Shown here: positions 1 through 6,235 of the stretch, piece by piece
How the letters are laid out: every line of letters starts with the position of its first letter
How positions within the stretch are numbered: the first letter of the stretch is position 1
Assembly: GCA_946628455.1 (NCBI GenBank)
Contig: CAMOWP010000076.1
Span: 1 to 8,561 of the forward strand
Reading direction: 5' to 3'
Origin: an uncultured Clostridia bacterium
Lineage (GTDB): Bacteria > Bacillota > Clostridia > Oscillospirales > Acutalibacteraceae
Length of the DNA: 8,561 bases
Notes under the pieces: generated by a model
Told to the model about the DNA's origin: nothing
The model's database searches: none
The model's input: the letters and a program-made list of their open reading frames with translations, nothing else
Program-made: the position numbers and the translations under genes

Positions 1-41
1 GAGCCGATATAGCCGAGGCCGCCTGTTACTAAAATTGCCAT
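1..41 (-). CDS. galE: UDP-glucose 4-epimerase, N-terminal fragment (cut by left edge)
   Basis: The reverse strand reads MAILVTGGLGYIGS from an ATG at 41-39. This is the N-terminal beta strand and glycine-rich NAD-binding turn (TGGxGYIGS) typical of GalE in the extended short-chain dehydrogenase family. GalE interconverts UDP-glucose and UDP-galactose in the Leloir pathway and in cell-surface sugar supply. A strong SD sequence (GGAGG, complement of 49-53) sits 7 nt before the ATG. The gene follows proS by 38 nt on the same strand with no terminator between them, so the two are probably co-transcribed. Only 13 full codons are visible. A related NAD-dependent sugar epimerase or dehydratase is possible, although GYIGS is most typical of GalE. 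Confidence 0.8.
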   Translation of the reverse strand, partial: MAILVTGGLGYIG

Positions 42-79
42 TTTATTACCTCCGTAATATGTGAAAAATTAAGTGCCGA

Positions 80-1519
80 TTAATATGCCTTGCCCCAGTA
101 GAGAAGCTGCTTCGCAGGCTTGCCGCAGCAAACGCATTTATCGCTTATCTCTTCCTGCTCAAACGGAATGCAGCGCGAGCCTACTCCCGTGATTTCTTTA
201 ACCTTGTCCTCACATTCCTCGCTGCCGCACCACATTGCCTTGATGAAGCCGTCGCCGTTTTCCTCAAGCGCCTTTGTGATTTCGTCAAGCGTGGTTGCCT
301 TGTAGGTCCTTCTCTCTCTGTTTTCAAGAGCAGAGGCGTAAATGCTGTCGCTTACCTCCTGAAGCTTTTCAAGGATAACCTCTTCAATGTTGTCAAGAGA
401 TACGAAGGTCTTTTCTCTGTTGTGGCGTGTAACAACAACGCACTGGTTGTTTTCAATGTCCCTCGGGCCTATTTCAACGCGAACGGGAACGCCCTTCATT
501 TCGTATTCTGCAAATTTCCAGCCGGGAGACTGCTCGCTTGCGTCAATTTTGGCTTTGCAGACCTTCTTAAGCCTCTCGCAAAGCTCGTTTGCCTTGTCAA
601 GAACTCCCTCCTTGTGCTGAGCAACGGGGATAACCATTGCCTGAATCGGAGCAACTGCGGGCGGAAGAACAAGGCCGTTGTCATCGCCGTGAGTCATAAT
701 AATTGCGCCGATAAGCCTTGTTGTCATACCCCATGAGGTCTGGTGAGGGTAAACAAGCTTATTTTCGTTATTTGAATACTGAATGTCAAACGCTCTTGCA
801 AAGCCGTCTCCGAAATAGTGGCTTGTGCCTGCCTGAAGCGCCTTGCCGTCGTGCATAAGCGCTTCTATGCAGTATGTGCGCTCAGCGCCTGCAAACTTGT
901 CGCTCTCTGTTTTCTGACCCTGAACAACGGGTATGCAGAGATATTTCTGACAGAACTCAGTGTAAACGTTAAGCATTCTCTCAGTTTCTTCAATCGCCTC
1001 CTCGGCAGTCGCGTGGATTGTGTGTCCCTCCTGCCAGAGGAATTCTCTTGAGCGCAGGAAGGGGCGGGTTGTCTTTTCCCATCTTACAACCGAAACCCAC
1101 TGATTATAGAGCTTGGGGAGGTCTCTGTGTGAGTGAATTATATTCTTATAATGCTCGCAGAAAAGCGTCTCCGAGGTCGGGCGAACGCAAAGGCGCTCCT
1201 CAAGAGGCTCGCTGCCTCCGTGAGTAACCCACGCACATTCGGGAGCAAAGCCCTCAACGTGGTCCTTTTCCTTTTCTAAAAGTGATTCGGGAATGAACAT
1301 AGGCATACAAACGTTTTCGTGCCCCGTCTCCTTGAACATACCGTCAAGAATCCGCTGAATGTTTTCCCAGATTGCGTAACCGTAAGGGCGTATAACCATA
1401 CAGCCCTTTACGCTTGTGTATTCGATGAGCTCCGCTTTTTTGCATACGTCGGTGTACCACTTAGCAAAATCCTCGTCCATTGAGGTTATAGCGTCAACCA
1501 TTTTTTGCTGCTTTGCCAT
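80..1519 (-). CDS. proS: Prolyl-tRNA synthetase, archaeal/eukaryotic-type (short form)
   Basis: This 479-residue cytoplasmic class II aminoacyl-tRNA synthetase charges tRNA-Pro with proline using ATP. Motif 1 lies near residues 39-55. The TxE proline-binding loop is RPTSETLF (113-120). Motif 2 runs about 146-167 (RWEKTTRPF...QEGHT). Motif 3 is about 262-287, with GMTTRLIGA and HGDDNGLVLPP. The anticodon-binding domain follows from about 288 to 400. The C-terminal zinc-binding domain has Cys431, Cys436, Cys462 and Cys465, and the protein ends in the Tyr common in this subfamily. It lacks the editing insertion between motifs 2 and 3 that marks the longer bacterial-type enzyme (about 570 residues). 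An SD sequence AAGGAG (complement of 1527-1532) lies 7 nt before the ATG, which fixes the start. The 5' leader is too short for a T-box. galE follows downstream. Confidence 0.96.
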   Translation of the reverse strand: MAKQQKMVDAITSMDEDFAKWYTDVCKKAELIEYTSVKGCMVIRPYGYAIWENIQRILDGMFKETGHENVCMPMFIPESLLEKEKDHVEGFAPECAWVTHGGSEPLEERLCVRPTSETLFCEHYKNIIHSHRDLPKLYNQWVSVVRWEKTTRPFLRSREFLWQEGHTIHATAEEAIEETERMLNVYTEFCQKYLCIPVVQGQKTESDKFAGAERTYCIEALMHDGKALQAGTSHYFGDGFARAFDIQYSNNENKLVYPHQTSWGMTTRLIGAIIMTHGDDNGLVLPPAVAPIQAMVIPVAQHKEGVLDKANELCERLKKVCKAKIDASEQSPGWKFAEYEMKGVPVRVEIGPRDIENNQCVVVTRHNREKTFVSLDNIEEVILEKLQEVSDSIYASALENRERRTYKATTLDEITKALEENGDGFIKAMWCGSEECEDKVKEITGVGSRCIPFEQEEISDKCVCCGKPAKQLLYWGKAY

Positions 1520-1549
1520 AATGTAACTCCTTAATATTTATTGCATAAT

Positions 1550-1578
1550 ATTATATAATATTTCACTCAATATGTAAA
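1550..1578 (-). promoter_or_regulatory. Putative sigma-A promoter for proS-galE
   Basis: On the minus strand a -35 box TTTACA (complement of 1573-1578) and a -10 box TATAAT (complement of 1550-1555) are separated by exactly 17 nt. Transcription would start near 1543, leaving a leader of only about 25 nt before proS. That is far too short for a T-box or riboswitch. The -10 box is embedded in a perfect 16-bp AT-only palindrome (1547-1562), which also carries a TATAAT on the plus strand. Confidence 0.7.
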
Positions 1579-1644
1579 CTATTATTTTTCTTATAATTTA
1601 TATACACGAAAAACCAAATGTATAAATAAATGATTAATTTTATA

Positions 1645-1672
1645 TTGCAAAAAATATTTACAGTGCTATAAT
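1645..1672 (+). promoter_or_regulatory. Putative sigma-A promoter for the atp operon, extended -10
   Basis: A -35-like TTGCAA (1645-1650) is followed by a 16-nt spacer and a perfect TATAAT (1667-1672). TGC directly before the -10 gives an extended -10 element (TGN-TATAAT). Transcription would start around 1679-1680, leaving a leader of about 65 nt before atpB. It is divergent from the proS promoter, about 65-95 bp away. No other plus-strand promoter of similar quality is seen before atpB. Confidence 0.7.
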
Positions 1673-1679
1673 AAGGGAA

Positions 1680-1701
1680 TAAGATATATGCAAATATCTT
1701 A
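1680..1701 (+). promoter_or_regulatory. Inverted repeat at the predicted 5' end of the atp transcript
   Basis: TAAGATAT (1680-1687) and ATATCTTA (1694-1701) form a perfect 8-bp stem around a 6-nt loop (ATGCAA). It starts essentially at the predicted transcription start. It could be an mRNA 5' stabilising hairpin or, as DNA, an operator. It has few GC pairs and no T-run after it, so it is not a terminator. The local AT richness makes chance occurrence possible. Confidence 0.4.
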
Positions 1702-1733
1702 ATTATTTTATTAATATATACAACATATTGATT

Positions 1734-1748
1734 GGAGGCATGTTGATG
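1734..1748 (+). promoter_or_regulatory. Ribosome binding site that decides the atpB start
   Basis: GGAGG at 1734-1738 lies 7 nt before ATG 1746-1748, the ideal spacing. Upstream in-frame starts fit badly. TTG at 1728 lies before the SD itself, ATG at 1740 is only 1 nt after it, and TTG at 1743 is 4 nt after it. The start at 1746 is therefore preferred over a longer reading. Confidence 0.8.
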
Positions 1749-2549
1749 ACATATGCTCCTATACTGATGAAGCTCGATTTGGGCAAGGAAATTGCCGAAG
1801 AGCTTGAAATTGAGGAAATCTTCTCCTTCACTCTGTTCGGGCAGAAAATATCGGTTGATGAAACTACGGTTGTGTCGTGGATAATTATTGCGGTTATGAC
1901 CGTCCTCGCGCTGATACTGACGAGAAACCTTAAGGTCGAAGGCCCGATTTCAAAGAGGCAGGCGTTCCTTGAAATGCTTTATGAAAAGGGCGAGGGCTTC
2001 TTTAAAGGCTTAATTGGCGAAAAAGGGCACGGCTACATCCCGTGGCTTATGAGCATGGCGCTGTTCATCGGCTGCTGTAACATCATCGGAATCTTTTCGC
2101 CTACCTTCTTCGGCTCGCTCAAGGCGCCGACTAAGAGTATGCAGGTAACCGCGGTAATGGCGCTGACGAGCATATTTGTGGTTGAGCTGGCAAGCTTCAG
2201 GGCAAAGGGCTTCAAAGGGCGCCTCAAGGCGTTTGCAGAGCCAATCTGGATTATAACGCCGATAAATATTCTTGAGGTGTTCACTAAACCGCTTTCCCTC
2301 GCGATGCGACTTTTCGGTAACGTGCTCGCGGCGTTTACGATTATGGAGCTTATCAAAATCGTAACGCGCAACACAGTTTTACCAATCTTTCTGAGCTTAT
2401 ACTTTGATATATTTGACGGCCTTCTTCAGGCGTATATTTTCGTTTTCTTAACCGCTCTTTATATCGAGGAGGGTATAGTTGAAACGGAAAAGCCGCCTAA
2501 GGAAAAGAAGAAAAAGAAAAAACGCAAATATAAAGAGGTTAAAGCATAA
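1746..2549 (+). CDS. atpB: F-type ATP synthase subunit a (Fo proton channel)
   Basis: This is the membrane stator subunit that forms the two proton half-channels next to the c ring. With the start at 1746 it has 267 residues, a normal length. Hydrophobic segments lie at about 42-60, 97-118, 132-150, 165-182, 183-205 and 211-240. The family hallmark KPLSLAMRLFGNVLA (181-195) carries the essential channel arginine, Arg188. Gln228 in LLQAYIF matches the conserved Gln of the last helix. Two points are odd. The usual P-T-x-D-x-N-x-T motif before the third segment reads PTKSMQVT (128-135), so both Asp and Asn are replaced. The protein also ends in a very Lys-rich tail (about 249-267, with six consecutive lysines). 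It is the first gene of the operon; no atpI precedes it. atpE follows after 32 nt. Confidence 0.96.
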   Translation: MTYAPILMKLDLGKEIAEELEIEEIFSFTLFGQKISVDETTVVSWIIIAVMTVLALILTRNLKVEGPISKRQAFLEMLYEKGEGFFKGLIGEKGHGYIPWLMSMALFIGCCNIIGIFSPTFFGSLKAPTKSMQVTAVMALTSIFVVELASFRAKGFKGRLKAFAEPIWIITPINILEVFTKPLSLAMRLFGNVLAAFTIMELIKIVTRNTVLPIFLSLYFDIFDGLLQAYIFVFLTALYIEEGIVETEKPPKEKKKKKKRKYKEVKA

Positions 2550-2581
2550 ACAAATATATTAATTATAAAGGAGATATAATT

Positions 2582-2803
2582 ATGGGACTTATTGCTATTG
2601 GTGCAGCTATTGCTGTTTTGGTAGGTATCGGCGCAGGTATCGGAATCGGTATGGCAACAGGTAAAGCCGTTGAGGGAATTGCACGTCAGCCTGAGGCATC
2701 AGGTAAAATCCAGACCTCGCTTCTTTTAGGTTGTGCTCTCGCTGAGGCTACCGCTATTTACGGACTTATCGTAAGTATTCTTATTATCTTTATGCTTAAA
2801 TAA
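2582..2803 (+). CDS. atpE: F-type ATP synthase subunit c (proteolipid rotor ring)
   Basis: This 73-residue hairpin membrane protein oligomerises into the rotor ring. Helix 1 (about 4-27) contains the GxGxGxG packing motif (15-23). The polar loop ARQPE (34-38) contacts gamma and epsilon. Helix 2 (about 45-71) carries the ion-binding carboxylate Glu55 in ALAEATAIYG. Where Na+-type c subunits such as that of Ilyobacter have Gln (helix 1) and Ser (after the Glu), this protein has Ile22 and Ala56, so H+ coupling is predicted. AAGGAG at 2568-2573 lies 8 nt before the ATG. This strong SD is consistent with the high copy number of c per complex. Confidence 0.97.
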   Translation: MGLIAIGAAIAVLVGIGAGIGIGMATGKAVEGIARQPEASGKIQTSLLLGCALAEATAIYGLIVSILIIFMLK

Positions 2804-2826
2804 GCAACTCGAAAGGACACAGTAAA

Positions 2827-3309
2827 ATGTTAAAGTTTGACTGGAATGCGGTATTCACGCTTGTAAACCTTATCATTTTTTACCTTCTTATGAAAAAATT
2901 CCTTTTCGGAAGAATAAAGAAGGTTATTGATAAAAGGCGCGAGCTCCTTGACAGCGAGTTCAAAAAGGCTGAGGAAACAAATGCCGAGGCTGAGAATAAG
3001 CTCAGGGATTATGAAAATAAGATTTCTGACTATAAAAACGAGGGCAGAAAGATTATTGATGACGCAAGAGAAAACGCAAGGGTTGAATACGATAAAATAC
3101 TTGACAGAGCGGAAAATGACGCCAATGCTCTGAGAGCCGACGCCGAGCGCGAAATTGAAGAGGAGCGCCAGGCGGCAAGAAGAGCGTCAAAGGAGGAAAT
3201 TGCCTCCCTTGCTCTGCAGGCGGCTGAAAAGGTTGTAGGCAAGAGCGTTTCCGCCGATACCGACAGCGCAATATTTGATGAATTTTTAAATGAGAGTAGT
3301 GATGAATAA
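2827..3309 (+). CDS. atpF: F-type ATP synthase subunit b (peripheral stalk)
   Basis: This 160-residue stator subunit links subunit a in the membrane to delta/alpha on F1. A single N-terminal transmembrane helix (about 8-25, TLVNLIIFYLL) is followed by a basic stretch (KKVIDKRR). A long, highly charged Glu/Lys/Arg/Ala helix from about 36 to 135 then forms the dimeric coiled-coil stalk. The C-terminal part (AAEKVVGKSVS...FDEFLNE) matches the delta-binding end of the family. The SD AAAGGA (2812-2817) lies 9 nt before the ATG. The stop codon overlaps the next start by one base (TAATG), so the fused delta-alpha gene is probably translationally coupled to atpF. b is not fused to delta here, unlike in mycobacteria. 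Confidence 0.95.
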   Translation: MLKFDWNAVFTLVNLIIFYLLMKKFLFGRIKKVIDKRRELLDSEFKKAEETNAEAENKLRDYENKISDYKNEGRKIIDDARENARVEYDKILDRAENDANALRADAEREIEEERQAARRASKEEIASLALQAAEKVVGKSVSADTDSAIFDEFLNESSDE

Positions 3310-5327
3310 TGGTTAATAACATTGAAAAGTATATCGCTAAGCTCTTAAAGTCAAATGCGGGCGCAGGCGATATCGACAAAGCTAAGGCAATTTTTGATTC
3401 AACTAAAGAGGTAGTTGAAATTCTTGATAACCCTTCAATTCCGAGGCCCGAAAGGGAAAAGGCTATTAACGAGCTTTTCCCCGCTTCGGTAAGAGAGACT
3501 GTTCTCAGCCTCAGCGATAACTGCTCGTGCGTTGATTTCGGCGAGCTTGCAAAGGCTTATCTCGCTGAGCTTGACAGGCAGAGCAACGTTGTAACCGCAG
3601 TTATTACCTGTGTTACAGAGCCTGATGAGAAGCAGCAGAATGGGCTTAAGGATTTTGTTAAAAAGGAAACGGGAGCCTCAGAGGTTAAGCTTGAAATTGT
3701 AAAGGACGATTCCATTATCGGCGGCTTTATTATTCAGGCAGGCAGCAGGCTTTATGACAGAAGCCTTAAAACAAAACTTGAAAAAATCAAGGAAAGCGTT
3801 AGTGAAAACGCAAGGAAAAACACAAGCGTTGACACAAGCGGAATTATATCCATCCTCAAGGAGGATATAAAGGAATATGAGTTTGCAACCTCAAGCGAGG
3901 AAATAGGAACCGTTATCAGCGTCGGCGACGGCATTGCAACCGTTCACGGGCTTGATTCCGTTATGTACGGTGAAATCGTTATCTTTGAATCAGGCATAAA
4001 GGGAATGGTTCAGGATATCAAAAAGAACACCGTCGGCTGTATTATCTTCGGCGCTGACAGCGATATCTGCGAAAACTCAAGAGTTAAGAGAAGCCACAAG
4101 ATGGCGGGCGTTCCCGTTGGCGACGGCTTTATAGGAAGAGTTGTTAACGCTCTCGGCGAGCCGATTGACGGCAAGGGCGAAATCACTGCGGATGATTACC
4201 GCCTTGTTGAGCATCCCGCGCCTTCTATCGTTGACAGAAAGAGCGTATCCGAGCCTCTTGAAACGGGCATTCTTGCAATTGACTCAATGTTCCCGATAGG
4301 CAGGGGACAGCGTGAGCTCATTATCGGCGACAGGCAGACGGGCAAAACCTCAATTGCGCTTGATACAATTTTAAACCAGAAGGGTAAAAACTGTATCTGT
4401 ATTTACAACGCAATAGGACAGAAGGCTTCAACCGTTGCAAAGCTTGTGGGTGACCTTAAAAAGCACGGTGCGCTTGAGTATACAATTGTTGTATGCTCCA
4501 CCGCGTCTGACGCCGCTTCGCTTCAGTATATTTCACCTTATTCCGCAACTGCAATTGCAGAATATTTTATGTACAAGGGCAAGGACTGCCTTATAGTTTA
4601 CGATGATTTAAGCAAGCACGCCGTTGCTTACAGAGCTATTTCGCTTCTGCTTGAAAGACCTCCCGGACGAGAGGCTTACCCCGGAGACGTATTTTATCTT
4701 CATTCACGTCTCCTTGAACGCTCAAGCAGGCTCACTCCCGAGCTCGGCGGCGGCTCAATAACCGCTCTCCCGATTATCGAAACACAGGCGGGAGACGTAT
4801 CTGCTTATATTCCTACTAACGTTATTTCCATAACAGACGGTCAGATTTACCTTGAATCGGACCTCTTCTTCAGCGGTCAGAGACCTGCCGTAAACGTAGG
4901 CCTTTCTGTATCGCGTGTAGGCGGCGCAGCTCAGACAAAGGCTATGAAAAAGGCGGCGGGCTCGCTCAGAGTTGACCTTGCGCAGTACAGGGAGATGGAG
5001 GTTTTCACTCAGTTCTCCTCAGACCTTGACGACGATACAAAGGCGCAGCTCAGATACGGCGCAGGGCTTATGGAGCTTCTTAAGCAGCCGCTCGGTCAGC
5101 CTATGTCGCTCGCACAGCAGGTTATAACGCTTGTAGGCGCAATAAATAAGAAATTTACGGATGTTGACAAATCAAGGCTCAAAAGCTATCAGAAGGAGCT
5201 GCTTGAGTACTTTGAGGATGTGCATGGTGACGTCATTTCCGAGATTAATATGAGCAAGGTGCTTGACAGTAATCTCAGGGAAAAAATCCTCTATGCAATT
5301 GATATGTTCAACAATAATCAAATCTGA
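3309..5327 (+). CDS. atpA: Fused F-type ATP synthase delta-alpha subunit (atpH-atpA in one reading frame)
   Basis: One uninterrupted frame of 672 residues replaces the usual separate atpH and atpA. Residues 1-164 are a delta (OSCP) domain: a helical N-terminal part, then the C-terminal signature DSIIGGFIIQAGSRLYDRSLKTK (134-156 region). Residues 165-178 form a short polar linker. From about 179 a complete alpha subunit follows. Its parts are the N-terminal helix (SILKEDIKEYE), the beta-barrel (IGTVISVGDGIATVHG), Walker A GDRQTGKT (340-347), Walker B-like LIVYDD (428-433), PGREAYPGD (452-460), signature PAVNVGLSVS (526-535) and the arginine finger Arg536. Alpha carries non-catalytic nucleotide sites in F1, and delta joins F1 to the b stalk. 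The start overlaps the atpF stop (TAATG), with only a weak SD. No in-frame ATG, GTG or TTG exists between codon 1 and Met219, inside alpha, so alpha cannot start separately by standard rules. The fusion looks genuine rather than the result of a frameshift. Function is certain for alpha; whether the product is cleaved is unknown. Confidence 0.95.
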   Translation: MVNNIEKYIAKLLKSNAGAGDIDKAKAIFDSTKEVVEILDNPSIPRPEREKAINELFPASVRETVLSLSDNCSCVDFGELAKAYLAELDRQSNVVTAVITCVTEPDEKQQNGLKDFVKKETGASEVKLEIVKDDSIIGGFIIQAGSRLYDRSLKTKLEKIKESVSENARKNTSVDTSGIISILKEDIKEYEFATSSEEIGTVISVGDGIATVHGLDSVMYGEIVIFESGIKGMVQDIKKNTVGCIIFGADSDICENSRVKRSHKMAGVPVGDGFIGRVVNALGEPIDGKGEITADDYRLVEHPAPSIVDRKSVSEPLETGILAIDSMFPIGRGQRELIIGDRQTGKTSIALDTILNQKGKNCICIYNAIGQKASTVAKLVGDLKKHGALEYTIVVCSTASDAASLQYISPYSATAIAEYFMYKGKDCLIVYDDLSKHAVAYRAISLLLERPPGREAYPGDVFYLHSRLLERSSRLTPELGGGSITALPIIETQAGDVSAYIPTNVISITDGQIYLESDLFFSGQRPAVNVGLSVSRVGGAAQTKAMKKAAGSLRVDLAQYREMEVFTQFSSDLDDDTKAQLRYGAGLMELLKQPLGQPMSLAQQVITLVGAINKKFTDVDKSRLKSYQKELLEYFEDVHGDVISEINMSKVLDSNLREKILYAIDMFNNNQI

Positions 5328-5343
5328 TTTTTAGGATAAATGT

Positions 5344-6231
5344 ATGGCTAATGCAAGAGAAATACAGGGCCGTATGAGGTCTATCAAGGACACTATGAAA
5401 ATCACCAACGCGATGTATATGGTGTCCTCATCAAAGCTTCAGACGGCGCGCCGTGCCTTAAAAAATACCGAGCCGTATTTTGATATGATACAGGATTCGC
5501 TTGCAAAGATACTTGATTCAGTTCCCGACGCAGGTACGCAGTATTTTGACAAGCGTAAGCACAAGGATATGATGCACAGAACGGCAGGCTATCTTGTTAT
5601 CACTGCAGATAAAGGCCTGGCAGGCTCATATAATCATAACGTTATAAAGCTTGCGGAAAAGAAAATAGCCGAGGACGGACCCGATATGCTCTTTGTTGTA
5701 GGTCAGCTCGGACGGCATCACTTTGAGAAAAAGGAAATCCCGATTGATATTAACTTTCAGTACACGGCTCAGAACCCCACGATGAACAGAGCAAGGCATA
5801 TCGCAAGAAGGCTTGTTAACCTGTTCGAGGAGGAAGAGATAGACGACCTTTATGTTATCTACACAAGAGTTGTGAACTCTGTTACTATTGAAGCCAGGTG
5901 CAAGAAGATTCTTCCGCTGAAGGAGGAAAAAATTGAGCTTCAGGATAACGACCTCGTTGACCGTTATGACGAAGCGACCTTCCTTCCCGACGCTGAAACG
6001 GTGTTCAAGCACATTGTTCCCGACTATGTAACGGGCTTTATTTTCGGAGCGCTCGTTGAGTCTTTCTGCAGCGAGCACAGCGCGCGTATGATGGCTATGC
6101 AGACTGCAACTGACAGCGCAAACGAAATGATAAGAGAGCTTTCAATAGCTTATAACAGAGCGCGCCAGGCTGCAATCACTCAGGAGATTACAGAGGTAGT
6201 AGGCGGCGCAAGAAAAAAGAAAAGTAATTAA
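5344..6231 (+). CDS. atpG: F-type ATP synthase subunit gamma (central rotor shaft)
   Basis: This 295-residue central stalk subunit rotates inside the alpha3-beta3 hexamer and couples c-ring rotation to catalysis. The N-terminal helix REIQGRMRSIKDTMKITNAM (about 5-24), continuing to VSSSKL, and the C-terminal helix IAYNRARQAAITQEITEVVGGA (about 268-289) are the two family hallmarks that form the coiled-coil shaft. The middle Rossmann-like domain has ITADKGLAGSYN (about 86-97). The start at 5344 has a modest SD (AGGA, 5333-5336; 7-nt spacing). An ATG at 5340 is out of frame. The gap to the fused delta-alpha gene is 16 nt. No chloroplast-type redox cysteine insertion is evident. Confidence 0.96.
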   Translation: MANAREIQGRMRSIKDTMKITNAMYMVSSSKLQTARRALKNTEPYFDMIQDSLAKILDSVPDAGTQYFDKRKHKDMMHRTAGYLVITADKGLAGSYNHNVIKLAEKKIAEDGPDMLFVVGQLGRHHFEKKEIPIDINFQYTAQNPTMNRARHIARRLVNLFEEEEIDDLYVIYTRVVNSVTIEARCKKILPLKEEKIELQDNDLVDRYDEATFLPDAETVFKHIVPDYVTGFIFGALVESFCSEHSARMMAMQTATDSANEMIRELSIAYNRARQAAITQEITEVVGGARKKKSN

Positions 6232-6235
6232 TTAA

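Noticed and set aside
1520..1600. T-box leader before proS
   Set aside because: The predicted transcript leader is only about 25 nt, so a T-box cannot fit.
1728..1745. Longer atpB start at TTG 1728
   Set aside because: The SD GGAGG (1734-1738) lies inside this extension, and ATG 1746 has ideal spacing from it.
2503..2526. Programmed frameshift in the A-rich end of atpB
   Set aside because: The A-runs do not form a classic X-XXY-YYZ heptamer in frame. A -1 shift ends after about three codons and a +1 shift adds only a short tail.
3053..3379. 108-codon antisense frame across atpF and the delta-alpha start
   Set aside because: Its composition is low-complexity Pro/Arg/Gln-rich, mirroring the charged helix of b on the other strand.
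3801..3870. Sequencing error creating the delta-alpha fusion
   Set aside because: Both domains are in the same frame, and alpha also lacks a start codon of its own. A single-base error could not remove both a stop and a start.
5626..6078. 150-codon open frame antisense to atpG
   Set aside because: It lies wholly inside a conserved gene, and its translation resembles no known protein. It is a codon-usage shadow.
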